Positions 25,839 to 37,420 of a DNA stretch of 64,000 nucleotides are shown here, in pieces. Position 1 is the first letter of the stretch. The number at the start of each line of letters is the position of its first letter. The stretch spans positions 11,041,001 through 11,105,000 of the forward strand of contig NC_065895.1 in NCBI RefSeq assembly GCF_905147045.1. The letters run 5' to 3'. The notes under the pieces were generated by a model. It was not told the DNA's origin. It did not search any database and saw nothing but the letters and a program-made list of their open reading frames with translations. Source of the stretch: Nymphalis io (lineage: Eukaryota; Arthropoda; Insecta; Lepidoptera; Nymphalidae). The translations under genes were made by a program, and so were the position numbers.

Positions 25839-26842
25839 TATTAAAAATATAATTATTAGTCATATTTTTAAATATTCAGCGTCAAATCAACCACACACAA
25901 ACAACAGTGCTATTTTGTAAAAATCCCCTTCATTACTCACCGGTGAAATGTTGACAACCGACTTATGGCGATATACTATTTTGATGCGTGTGTTATTGCA
26001 AGGTTATAATTATAATACTTTGTCAATGTCGCATATCACTTTTTGACATTTCACGATCGATTTTCTGCGGTGAGTTTCGAATTTTTTCATACAGAATAGT
26101 TCCATAGATTTAACCGTTCTATCCACGTCAATTTTTCAAAAAATTGAGTAAATTTATATGTTCATGTAATAACTATAAGTTGTATATTGTGTATACTTTT
26201 TTATGTTTATTAAGTAATAAAAAAATATATTATTCTATTGTGATTATTTTATTTTTTCCTTAAGTATATTTACAATTTAAAATTATTATAATTAAACTAA
26301 AGCTATTAACCCTAAGATAACCTTCTCAATTTAATCTTTCTTTGAATTTACTAAAGCGACTTAATAACAACTTAAAACAAAACAAAAATAAACCTAACCT
26401 AACAATTTATTTCAACTAGACGATATAATTGAACACACATATATCTGGTGATAAACAGATCAGATAAAAATTTAATAAAAGAGGTTGTATATAAATGATA
26501 AACAGAATTTAGAAAAAAAATGGCATAACATTTTTAAATTTTTAAGTACAAACAGCCAATTATGATTAATTTTATAATTGGTAGTATTATATAATCTAAT
26601 ATCGCGTGTCCTAGGCAGTGTTCATTGGGTAATATATGCACTTAACAAAGCTACATTAACATAACACTATTCGAAATTATGATAAAACTATCACAAGGTT
26701 ATCACTGATTGTCTTCGTATCACGCACATCACAATAAACCGTTTAAAAATGAACATACATCACACACTTAAGGGCGAATAATGCAAACATCCGACCAATA
26801 AAATATCTCAACGTCGTTGTTTGTATGAGATGAAAAGGATAT
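25839..26842. other. Non-coding, downstream of the Tyr/Gly-rich peptide gene
   Basis: AT-rich, with no repeat or coding match recognised. Confidence 0.45.
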
Positions 26843-26848
26843 TTTATT
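26843..26848 (-). promoter_or_regulatory. Possible poly(A) signal AATAAA of the Tyr/Gly-rich peptide gene
   Basis: TTTATT on the plus strand about 200 bp past the stop at 27047. No closer canonical signal was noticed. The region is AT-rich, so chance occurrence is possible. Confidence 0.35.
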
Positions 26849-27046
26849 TATGTTAATCGTAATTGTTATCCAGCCCGAAATTATCAACAATCTGATTGGT
26901 AGAACTCAAGAGAATTCTATTCGATACTTAAAGCGTAGTAAAAATGTAACTATTAATTCGTGTCTGTCTTATCTTGATCAGCCCATTCTCATGATGTTGC
27001 GACGGCGAAGCAATCGCTGCATTGCGTAGAACACGCGATCTGACCC

Positions 27047-27337
27047 TCAGTATGGACAAATTATTCCTCCTGCACCTGGAATAGCGGCTGAATCTGGATA
27101 ATGCACTCGGCATATTTCCTTAAACGTCTTTCCTTGCCTTGGTCTTTCCACATTTCTGTACCCATTGTAGCCATTGTTGTACCCATAATTGTATCCATAG
27201 TTCCCATAACCGCTGTAGCCGTAGGATCTTCTGCCGTTACCATTGATAGCGTCGTATATGGCGTCAAAGAAAGGGGCGGCATCTACTGAAGCTGCTACGA
27301 TCAGTAGGGCAAAAAGTAATATTCTCATGGGAGACAT
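27047..27337 (-). CDS. Small secreted Tyr/Gly-rich protein, 96 aa, uncharacterised
   Basis: Single-exon reading frame with ATG at 27337 (or a second ATG at 27328) and stop TGA at 27049-27047. Residues 1-20 form a clear signal peptide (MRILLFALLIVAASVDA). The mature part begins APFFDAIYDAI, then has a Tyr-Gly-Asn-rich stretch (about 39-60, repeated YGY/GYN units), and ends in a conserved-looking tail with two cysteines, Cys76 and Cys94 (KTFKEICRVHY ... GIICPY), enough for one disulfide. A TATA box lies 123 bp upstream and AATAAA about 200 bp downstream. Local GC is higher than in the flanks. I do not recognise the family. The composition could fit a cuticle, silk, seminal or immune-induced peptide, but nothing decides between these. 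Longer in-frame readings begin at TTG and are less likely. Confidence 0.75.
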   Translation of the reverse strand: MSPMRILLFALLIVAASVDAAPFFDAIYDAINGNGRRSYGYSGYGNYGYNYGYNNGYNGYRNVERPRQGKTFKEICRVHYPDSAAIPGAGGIICPY

Positions 27338-27459
27338 CACGGAAGGGTGCCAAGTGGCAATTGTCTCAATTCGGATGACGGTCAACCGTTCGACCTCGTT
27401 GCGCGGAAGCTCACGGCGGTGGTTTAATCGCGAATGGTGCCGGGTGCTCTTATTGCTCG

Positions 27460-27467
27460 CTTATATA
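27460..27467 (-). promoter_or_regulatory. TATA box (TATATAAG) of the Tyr/Gly-rich peptide gene
   Basis: TATATAAG on the minus strand, in a GC-richer stretch 123 bp upstream of the ATG at 27337. Initiation near 27430 would give a short 5' UTR of roughly 95 nt. Confidence 0.6.
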
Positions 27468-28032
27468 CCGGCCTCGGATAATCTGACTGGAGATAAACAT
27501 TGCGCACGCGCCGGGTTCACGGTCTAATCGGGACTCGCATTAAAATACTCGATCCAGGCTGAGAGGGTATTTACAATAGTATTTTTGTCAGTAAATACTG
27601 AAATGAAAAACATTCGTGAATCCACATTGTCATCCTTAAGATGTTAGAATATTTTTTTAATATTAATATTAGACATTGGGAATTTTAAACATGGAATATA
27701 AACAAAACTTTCGTCCTCAAATAGCCGATGTAATATAATTCACTTTTATTCTTAAAATGGCTTAGTCATCCTCCAGAAATATGTTTTACCCATGAATAGG
27801 GTAAAACTATTCAATAATTAAATAAGCAATGATTCAGATCAACAAATTACCGCATATATTTGTCATTATTACATTTAATCCATCAAGGTTCTAAGTACTA
27901 TGTTATTTACTAGCTATTACTACTTTGTTCACGTGAACATTGAGTGTGAAGATACTAGTACCTTGCAAATCATGAAATAAAGGAATTAAATGAAGGTATA
28001 ATAAGACTGTCATGACAACAACAAGTGCAAAG

Positions 28033-28165
28033 TCTGTGAATGTCCCACTAATAGGCTAAGGCCTCTTCTCCCTGTAAGGTTTAGAGCTTATTTCACCACG
28101 CTGCTTGAATGCGGATTAGTGAGTACTCGCGTGACAAATATTCAGTAAATTAGACAAATGCAGAG
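28033..28165 (-). repeat. SINE-A, 3' half
   Basis: AAAGTCTGTGAATGTCCCAC, GCTAAGGCCTCTTCTCC and TTCACCACGCTGCTTGAATG. Confidence 0.8.
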
Positions 28166-28859
28166 TGCCAAATGCGAGTTTTTCACGTATTCGATAGCGT
28201 TAATTTTAACTGCGATTTTTATGTAATGAGTTTCATTACTTAGCGCCGTCTACGCGTTTACGTTACAATAATTGGAATTCCATTTAATTCCATTTAATTG
28301 TGATCTTTGCATGAATAGTGTAATTTTGCTTACTTTTTATTACTTTAACCTATTTCTACCTATAACTTAAAAACTGGCTTATTAACTTGAAATAACATAT
28401 GAACAAATAATTAGATACACTTTTTAAAAAAATGGTGATTAAAATTCAGGATAAAATTGATAATTCATCAATTACACTGCAAATTTATATTCGCTTTAAA
28501 TTTATTACACAATTCGTAGCAAAAATTCTAGCATATGCCAAATTGTATACATTTTTTTAACACTTTTTCAACGATACGGGCGAAAAAAATGAAAACTATA
28601 AATATAGATATCTAAAATAACGACAGCGAAAAAAAAATTTATCATACCATTTATATGAAAAGCTGTTTGTATGGTCCAATAAAATATTTCATACAAACAT
28701 GATATTGTACTACGAATATAACTTTATACACAGTAACGTTGTAACGTATCCATGATGGTCTGTTGAAATATTTTTAATAAAAAAGGTAAATAATTCTTGG
28801 TGATAATAAGGTTTTGTACGAGCCCATGACGACGGCGTGTCATACTGATAAAGTATGCC

Positions 28860-29140
28860 GCTGTCTCGCTGTGATAAACGTCATACGCGCTAGCAAGAGG
28901 TACTAGAAGGATATGGCTCATTCTGTGACAATATCATGTCACAAAAGGAGACTTGAGGAGAGTGTGCCCATTGACCCGTGCCGCCGAAGAAGACTAGAAA
29001 GAAGGCATCGGCGCTATTTGAATAGTTATTGGAGTCGCTTAGGCGGGTTAATCGCCAAGACAATCTTGTGATTCCCCCCGAAGTGACGGAAGGGGTACCG
29101 CTGGTTTTAAATAGATATACCAGCGCACTTGGTATCAGTA
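28860..29140. other. GC-richer island, probably a transposon 3' region
   Basis: Contains GTGATTCCCCCCGAAGTGAC and GGAAGGGGTACCGCTGG, which look like the 3' UTR of an R1-type LINE. A minus-strand 103-codon frame crosses it without recognisable domains. Confidence 0.35.
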
Positions 29141-30220
29141 AGTGACACATACCTAACACATTGCGTGCGGGAAATGCGTAAATACACTTTTCTATCAACA
29201 TGTAAAAATGGCCGTATCTATATCAATCAAGATACGACCCAATTACCGTATATTCCACTGACAAATGTTAGCTTAACATTTAATTTACCTTGTAAAATGA
29301 CGATTCAAAAATATTTGAATAACTTATATTTCGATAGAATTTGATTTTATTTTAAGTGAACTTGCCTGTAGAAGCATAGTTAGGAATAGTTCTCACTTGC
29401 TACTGCGCTTCTCTTCATGGAAACGGTTTATACATTTTACAATGCTATTTCTTACGGGAAGTGTTATGAACTTACCATTTGCGTTAATATAAATTAAACA
29501 TAATAAATAAGGCTGTCGCATTCGTCAATTTCTTTAATTGTAAATAGTTTTTCATGATAATTCGTTTTAATTATAAAATTAAAATATGATTTGAATTTAC
29601 TTATTTAGCGTTGAACGTCATATAGTAAATATATACGGGTACGAATCGGAGTCAAGTTCAGGCCGCGAGCGTTCACCTCTGGCCGTGAAGGCATTTATGT
29701 ACGTCGATTCACACCACGCTCATACAAAATAACGAACACTTTCTTCATTAACTTTGAACTTTTGATACCACCTTATAATGCGTAAAAAGAATAAGATATT
29801 ATAATTTACTTATGGTGAAAAGAACTCTGTTTATATTTTTTTTTACATACATGTTTAAAAAAAAATACACCGAATGATAGCAAATTTTTTAATCTTAAGA
29901 TTAGTGGGATTCTGGATCCTGGATGGCCGATCACCATCCAAACCAGGATGGAGTCATCTCTATTATGGATCGTCGTACTAAACTTATAGTACAGAATCTA
30001 CTTGATAGTTGCAATTTGTGCCCTATTTCAGTTTCACCGCCGCGTCTTCACTGTTTTCTGTATAGTATACGAAGTTGCATATATTATAATGTGTTTAACA
30101 ATAAACACAAGCTTATGAAACTAGCTCATGGCCCGCGCCTTTGTTCTTCATGTTGTCACATATTATAAAATTGTCGTACTCCTGTAGGATAAAATCTTTG
30201 CGCCCAACTCGTCGAAGTTC

Positions 30221-30260
30221 ATCCTACGCAATGGAATACATTTATCTCATTGCGTAGGAT
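30221..30260. repeat. Perfect hairpin, 13-bp arms, 14-nt loop
   Basis: ATCCTACGCAATG at 30221-30233 and CATTGCGTAGGAT at 30248-30260. Confidence 0.85.
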
Positions 30261-30779
30261 ACTGAAAAAAATAGCAATTAATAAATAGTTTATGTTATGT
30301 TTGAAGATTCATTTTAATAAGCTACACAGGAATTACTTAAATTGAAATTATAATGTCAGGTTGTTCAATGCTATAGATATTTTGTGGTAAAAGTTAACAT
30401 TTTTAACTTAAAGCACTTAAATTATCTAGAACATCGTTGGCTTTAAATTATTTTGTTTCAACTTTACAGTTGATTTTAAAATAATATGTCCGTACCTTTC
30501 CTCATAATTCCAACTTTCCTCATCAATTTCATCATATTCAATTTGGTGATTTGAACAGACGTAACAGACAGTTACCTTCGCTTTTATAATACAAGTAGTA
30601 TTTTTCAATAAATATCTAAAGTTAGGTAATAATATAAAGGTACCAAAATATTAAAATATTCTAAATCGCGTACCATTAGGGAAACACAATGGAGTCTATT
30701 ATCTTATAAATATATATAATACATTATGGCCCAATTTCCAATGAGCATTTGAATATTTACCGAAGATTGCGGATTCCAA

Positions 30780-30833
30780 ACTGGACAAACACATTGGTGT
30801 TTGTCCAGTCCAGTCTCGGCTATTGAGCCGAGA
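30780..30833. repeat. Two adjacent hairpins sharing an ATTG loop
   Basis: ACTGGACAAACAC-ATTG-GTGTTTGTCCAGT at 30780-30809, then TCTCGGCT-ATTG-AGCCGAGA at 30814-30833. The second runs into the start of SINE-A. Confidence 0.85.
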
Positions 30834-31262
30834 TGGCTCAGTGGTTAGAACGCGTGAATCTTAACCGCCGATCGTGAGTTCAAGCCCAGACAAGCACCAC
30901 TGATTTTTCTTGTGTTTAATTTGTGGTTATAAATATTCATCTCGTTCTCGACGATGAAGGAAAACATCGTGAGGAAACCTACATGTATCTAATTTCACTG
31001 AAATTATTCACATGTATATTCCACTCTCTGCTCCAATGCGGTGTTAGCCTAGAAATGAGACATTCACAGACTGTTACTAAGCACCAATAAGTTTCATGTG
31101 CTTTTGTTTTCATTTGTGTTTATCATCTCGGATGGAAGAAATAAGTGTCGGATAAAAATTTGCAATAAGTTTATCTATTTATCCTCGTCGGAGCAACGTA
31201 GGGAAATAAGCCTCGATAGTCAAGAGGAGACATTTGCGCACCAGTAGGCCTATATCTGGTAA
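30825..31262 (+). repeat. SINE-A full-length copy followed by a degenerate second copy
   Basis: 30825-31079 has the head GAGCCGAGATGGCTCAGTGG, B-box AGTTCAAGCCCAGAC, and end CACAGACTGTTACTA. 31095-31262 is an older headless relative (TTCATGTGCTTTTG ... TCGGAGCAACGTAGGGAAAT ... CACCAGTAGGCC). Confidence 0.85.
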
Positions 31263-33104
31263 GTAACTAATTATTATATACTAATTTTATTTGTCCTGTT
31301 TTTTTGCAAGCTATGACTAACGCACGTCTTGCTCAACTATAACTGGGTCAGATGTTGAATTATTTAGTTGTACTTGAATTATAACTGTGTATAAAAGGAG
31401 TGAAAGGATTTGTCCCTTTAATTGTTTATAAAACCTAAATATAACATTTTATTTAAACACGATATTTTATTTTATTGATATAAATATATGGATAATTGAT
31501 ATTTGCTTATTTATTAGTAAGCGAATGTTAATTAGGTATCTTAGCTTAAAAATACTTCAACTAGATTTAGTATCTTATTAAATATATTGCTAAACAATTT
31601 CATTAATTACCATTTATAATTAGTGCAATATTTATCTTCGGACAAATCCCAAATATTAAAATCAATTGTTTCTCTTTCTAGCTAAAGATTGTAATTACTT
31701 GAATAACACGAAACTAAGCAAATTTAATTACATTAATTACGCCCTTGGCCAAAAATGTTTTATTTTAATGTATTAATAAATAGAACAATGCCATTACATG
31801 ACTAATTTTGTTTTATTTTCAATTATTTTAATATTAATTATTTCTTATAGGTACTCGAAAACCGGGTTAATTTAACAGTCTAATGTCAAATGATAAAAAA
31901 AAATTATACACTATTTCATTGCTAGAAAAAATACACATAAACTCACCTGGAATAGAATAGTTTTCAAGATCTAATCTATCCCAATATTTTTTGAAACTTT
32001 TGTCAAACATGCATTAACTCTTTCATATACTTCCTAGAATGAAATATATACCTATTTTTACTACACGAATATATAAGAAAACATTATCACAAACAACAAA
32101 ATTATAATTAAGTTCAACTTTTAATAATTAATACTAACCTAAAGCTGAGTGTTCGAATATACTAAGAAACTTGGAATTGTCAATTCGCGCCGATGACAAA
32201 AATTAGGTTTTAATTAATTTGTCAACAAAAATTGTAAACAAATGTTGACGTGTTTGTTGACGTGGTTTGTGTTTTACGCGATAAACATTAAAAGGATACG
32301 AAAGAAACGCCTGTTGTTCAGTGTCATTTATTTTTACAAACTTTTATTTAACTTCGCCTATTAAATGTCAAAAGTATTACTATAGGGTCAAAAGTGTGTC
32401 TTGTACCACAATATTAAATGAGTTACCCCCAATCGATTGGACAAAAATTATGCACACTTTAAGGCTTACATAACAATAGGGTTTCTGAAATATCAGTTCG
32501 ATAGTCTAAACTAAAGAATTTATTTAAAATATTAAAATAATATTTAAAAAAAAAAATATTAAGATAAATGTATAAGAGCAGACGGACATCAGACAGTGAA
32601 AAGAATATGAAGCCAAAATTCCAATTACAATATTAAATCTAATATAATTATGAAACCTTTACGAGAATGGCATTTAGAATACACTTTCAAATTTATCTTC
32701 AAGCATTTAACACAGAGGTAACAATTATTTGTGTTCACCCATTGCAATGTTTCAATAGGAAAGCTTAAACAGCTTTCAAATATTACACAACACCTGTGCT
32801 ATATGCACAAACGCTTGTGCAACGAATTACTCGAACGTGATTGATCAAAGCTAAGCGATTATTAGTAGTTAGTGTCGAAAATGTACTAAGATACCACAAG
32901 ATATTAAACGAAACAAAATTAATGTTATTGTAATTATAACAATTAATTAGAGGACGTTTTAAATGAGTTGGTTTATTTTCAGGGTTCATGTGTGAGTGAG
33001 TTTGTTTATTCCACCGTAGCTTTTAAATGCCTGAACAGATTTGAATTTACGTTTCATAATTAGAGTCTTTACACTATCCCGAGTGACACTGGCTATATAT
33101 TTTT

Positions 33105-33656
33105 TACTTTTTAGTTCATGTTTTGGCATAACAGTCTTTATTTTCTTTATATCGTCATAATTAGTAACTAATTAAAAGGATTAAATTTAGGTCCTTTTCT
33201 AAAAGATTCGTAAGGTTTAGGTTTAATGGTTCATTTTCAAGCATTATATATAAATTTAATTGTGTTTTTTTTTGACATACTTATTACATGTAGTTGGTGA
33301 AAAAGAGTAACGTTTTTTTTTCTGCCGATCCTTTTCAGCACAATCTTCATTCCAAGCTGGTAGTAAATTACAATTTTATCTTATAAAAGATATTATTAAA
33401 AACTTCTTGCAAGAGCCTCCTGAAATAAACTATTTATTGTTATTATTCAAAATTAAAACAAATGAATTTATATGTAATAAGTATGTCAAAAAAAAACACA
33501 ATTAAATTTATATATAATGCTTGAAAATGAACCATTAAACCTAAACCTTACGAATCTTTTAGAAAAGGACCTAAATTTAATCCTTTTAATTAGTTACTAA
33601 TTATGACGATATAAAGAAAATAAAGACTGTTATGCCAAAACATGAACTAAAAAGTA
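33105..33656. repeat. Perfect 185-bp inverted repeat with 182-bp spacer
   Basis: The left arm 33105-33289 is the exact reverse complement of the right arm 33472-33656; I compared every base, including a 9-T/9-A run. No terminal motif, target duplication or coding frame is evident. Confidence 0.92.
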
Positions 33657-34173
33657 GATTACTTTAACACATATATAACTACGATTGTACCCATATAAAA
33701 ATGCATTTAAATGAAACGAGAAATATAAATAAGAGATATATAAAAAGAGATATATAATATATAAGAAATTCGAATATATTATAATTGTTGTTATTTCTGT
33801 AATGAGATCATATGATCGTAAAGCAAAGACGTACTTACTGCTCACAAACTTTGATCATAAATATTGCTGAAAATGCCTCAAATAATTTCTTATGATTAAT
33901 AAATGGGCTAACACTTATTTTTTTATAGGAATAGTTTAAAAAAGTAGGATTTTCTTTTTATAAATGCTTAGTATCTACAATACAGTACTTTAGCTAGTAC
34001 TTAAAGGGGCTTTCCCGTTTGTATTTTTTCCACTTAAATTAAAAAAAAACATTTATCCATATAATAAAACTGTAAAAGTATCGTCTGATATTTTTAAAGA
34101 ATAATCATGATCATAACAATAAAATACATTATTTTTTGTAATATTACATACAGTACATACTTTACTTTACGTT

Positions 34174-34473
34174 TACTGGTGGTAGGACTTTGTGCAAGCT
34201 CGTCTGGGTAGGTACCACCCACTCATCAGATATTCTACCGCAAAACAGCAATACTTGATATTGTTGTGTTCCGGTTTGAAGGGTAAGTGAGCCAGTGTAA
34301 TTACAGGCACAAGGGACATAAAATCTTAGTTCCCAAGGTTGGTGGCGCATTGGCTATAAGCGATGGTTGACATTTCTTACAATGCCAATGTCTAAGAGCG
34401 TTTGGTGACCACTTACCATCAGGTGGCCCATATGCTCGTCCACCTTCCTATTCTATAAAAAAAAAAAAAAAAA
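34174..34473 (+). repeat. SINE-C, young full-length copy
   Basis: Runs from ACTGGTGGTAGGACTTTGTG to CCTTCCTATTCTATA plus an A tail. Shares GCATTGGCTATAAGCGATGG, a 2-bp deletion form also in the copies at 57199 and 61563. Confidence 0.9.
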
Positions 34474-35032
34474 TACAATGTTGGCACGAAAGTGAGAAAC
34501 GATTTGAACCGTCTGAATTGACTCTCAGGTTGTCACGTTTCAACTTTTTATTATTCCAATTTTTATTAATGAACTTGAACCAGTCATAACATAAGTTGGC
34601 ATAGCATTTTTGCATTACATGCAACTTTTATTCCGTATTTACACTTAGCATAATCTATATACATAGATTTTTATATAAAAAAGTAATCAATAAAGATAAT
34701 AATAATATATTAAAAGAACTATTTCGATTAAAATATATAAATTATAGAAAACAAACTGACTATTTGTCTTTGCAATGCATTATTATGCAATGCGTTAAGT
34801 CATATTTTACAGCCAATATTATAGCCACACGTTATCCATTACATTCAACGCGTCGACTTCCTGTATTATGATTAGCGTCATAAAACTATTATTGCATTTA
34901 TAATCTGGATTAACGTATACAATAAGCTAACCCACATAATATTTCTTCGTTTTACAAAATGAAAACACTATAAGAACAAAAAAATCTCCACATAACTATA
35001 TTTCTCTACTATTTTTTATTGATTTAAACTTC

Positions 35033-35190
35033 ATCTGCCGCTTTGGTCTATTGGCCGCAGATTTTAAGGTTTTCGCTTGAAGCTCCGGATCGGGTCAATA
35101 AAAAGTTATTTGTTTGTTTCCATCATGAAATTTTCAGCAGCTCGGCAAAACCTTCGGTCTTCGAATTGCAATTTTTCCGGTTTTGTGAAT
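35033..35190 (+). repeat. SINE-B, 5' half, degenerate
   Basis: GCCGCTTTGGTCTATTGGCC, CTCCGGATCGGGTCAATAAA and AATTTTCAGCAGCTCGGCAA. The long open frame running through it has no other support. Confidence 0.6.
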
Positions 35191-35600
35191 ACATCGCGAC
35201 CTTGCATTTATTGTATGGAATCGTGACACATGTATATCCACTAACACGCATTGGAACAATAAGAAGGTTCAAAATCTGTTTAAGGCTTTACTCTGAGGAA
35301 TTATTCTCACTCATTCCTGATTCCCCGTTCCTTCACAAATCTTCGAATGTGTTCTTCTGTTCTTTCATTAAAAGTCAAGCGCTAGCCTATTTATTTAAAA
35401 AAAAAAATATCAGGCGTAGTGGAGTTATTTGCTTTCCCGATATATAAAAAAAAGTGGAGTGGAAAAAGGAGACGTTAGCGCAGCTGTAGGACATATACAG
35501 ACTGTATAACGATACACGCGGTGCACACCCAAATATTTAAGCAACTGCCTCTTTAATTTTTCATACGAAGAATTTATGCATATACAATAAATATGTACAT

Positions 35601-35603
<3 letters not shown>

Positions 35604-35635
<32 letters not shown>

Positions 35636-35723
35636 ACACATATGTTTATGTGCATATACAATAAATATATATATATATATATATATATATTTATTTATTG
35701 TATATGCACATAAACATATGTGT
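35604..35723. repeat. AT microsatellites with a 32-bp-arm inverted repeat
   Basis: AT runs at 35604-35633 and 35664-35690. ACACATATGTTTATGTGCAT from 35636 pairs with its reverse complement ending at 35723, so the second AT run sits in the hairpin loop. Confidence 0.85.
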
Positions 35724-36359
35724 TAATATATTACATTTATATTTCAGATAATATATATTATTAATGAAGTCATTGATCAGTACAAACATATTAATATTTT
35801 AATGTATGACAATAAAACGAACGTAATACAAACAGGCTCGTCAATTGTAATAATTTAAATTTACAATTTTACACAATTAATCTTAAAGCATGTTAGCAAG
35901 TTATAATATGAGAAAAGCTCAATTCATCCTTATCATATGCTAATTCCTAAAGCTTAAACATCTTCCCACGCTTTGCAATTTTAACTCGGTTTTCCGGAAA
36001 ACAAGAGCTGAATAACAAGTACAAAGATACATAACATTTTCGACGATGTCACACAATTTAAGTGGATAAATTTTATTTTATTAGAATAAAAGAAAAATAT
36101 AAACTTGTCCGGTCGTTTTTTTTCTGAATCAAAAAACAAACGAACAATTGAGCCACTTGATGGTAACCATAGATATAACATCCCATAGAGCCGCCAACCA
36201 GAATGGTTGATGAATAAACTAAGATGTTGTACCACGTGGTCGGAATATAAATTTTCCCGAGAAAAACAGGCAAGTCTCAGTAGTTCTGTTTTATCCAACA
36301 ATTTAATAACGTAGTTATGACATTAACAAATTCACTCACAATTCTATCCGATATTGTAA

Positions 36360-36710
36360 CTAGTTTCCATCCGCGGCTTCGCCAGCATTTGAAGGAGCTT
36401 TGTACACTAAGTACGTACCCCTGAGAACAAGTATAAAAAATTTCATGATTAAAGGATTAGTAGAAAGAGAAAGGGTAACAAACAAACACAAAGTCACTTT
36501 CGAATTTATATACCACTATTTGTCGCCTACGGCATCGCCCGTTTATAGGGGAAGAAAGGTCAGGTATTAGAAAAAAAAAATTGTCCTTCGTTGAGATTTG
36601 AAGCTTGCTTCATACCAAATTTCATCAAAATCGGCTTAGTGTTTTTGCCGTGAAAGCGTAACAGACAGAGTTACTTTCGCATTTATAATATCAGTAGGAC
36701 TAATATATTT
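36360..36710 (-). repeat. Two Helitron-like fragments in tandem
   Basis: Reversed copies at about 36360-36520 and 36525-36705. Each has an end like CGCGGATGGAAACTAG or GGGCGATGCCGTAGGCGAC and a start like TATAAATGCGAAAGTAACTC with TCTGTCTGTTACGCTTTCAC. This is a very common lepidopteran repeat type. Assignment to Helitrons is tentative. Confidence 0.5.
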
Positions 36711-37149
36711 AGAAAAGATTTTCATTAACATACACAACACTGATGAGTTCTAATGCAAAGAGTCAAATAATAAAAATTTATAATAAAATTTATAATAAAA
36801 AAGTAAAATGTTTAATTTACAAATAGCTGTAATGAAGTTACGAACGTAACAACGGTCTATTTACGTCACCTGGAATCATCTTATGCTTGAGAAGCTTTAT
36901 CGATATAGATATTATGTGTGTTAGGAATATCATGTATTAGTAATATATACATTAACGCGATGATTTATCTATTACTTCTTCTTGATTAATGATACAAACC
37001 GTTGATCCGTCTTGATTTATTAATAGAAGAAATAACATCAAAGCTACAACGATACTTGTATAAAATTACATATGTAGCGTTACTATGTTACGGAGGTATT
37101 AAAATATTATATTACTATCTGCATTAAAAACCGAGAGATTATTAATTTC

Positions 37150-37420
37150 ACTCTTAAGTCCCATAGAACGAAAATCTAACACTACGAGATCAAGCGTAGG
37201 ACCAATGAGGTAACGCACTTTTCAAGGCATAGCAGTGTAACCCTACAGACTTCCTCTAACTCTAGGCTTGTACTAAGAATATCCCAAATCCCCAGTTTTT
37301 GGAAAATCCCCAAAGGGGAATCCCAAATATTCCCCAAGGGGAATCCCAAAAAATTTTATTAAGCCGACCAGGAATTTGAGCCTAGAATCTCTGGATCTAA
37401 TCTCAGATTGAGCCATTCAT
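37150..37420 (-). repeat. SINE-B split by a GGGGAATCCC-rich insert
   Basis: 37150-37265 (CAAGCGTAGGACCAATGAGG, CACTTTTCAAGGCATAGCAG) is the reversed SINE-B body. 37358-37420 (TAAGCCGACCAGGAATTTGA) is its reversed tRNA head. Between them lies an unrelated G/C-block repeat at 37277-37355. Confidence 0.6.
37277..37355. repeat. Two-unit GGGGAATCCC repeat inserted in SINE-B
   Basis: GGGGAATCCC occurs at 37315-37324 and 37338-37347, each preceded by a CCCCAA-type block. Confidence 0.7.

Larger units (their letters stand above)
29141..33104. other. Non-coding, AT-rich
   Basis: Holds the hairpins at 30221 and 30780 and the SINE-A pair at 30825-31262. 31263-33104 has nothing recognisable. Confidence 0.45.

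Noticed and set aside
27338..27385. N-terminal extension of the Tyr/Gly-rich peptide
   Set aside because: It begins at TTG and would bury the signal peptide; ATG at 27337 is a better start.
35043..35447. 134-codon plus-strand frame
   Set aside because: It overlaps a degenerate SINE-B, has no domain, and runs through low-complexity sequence.
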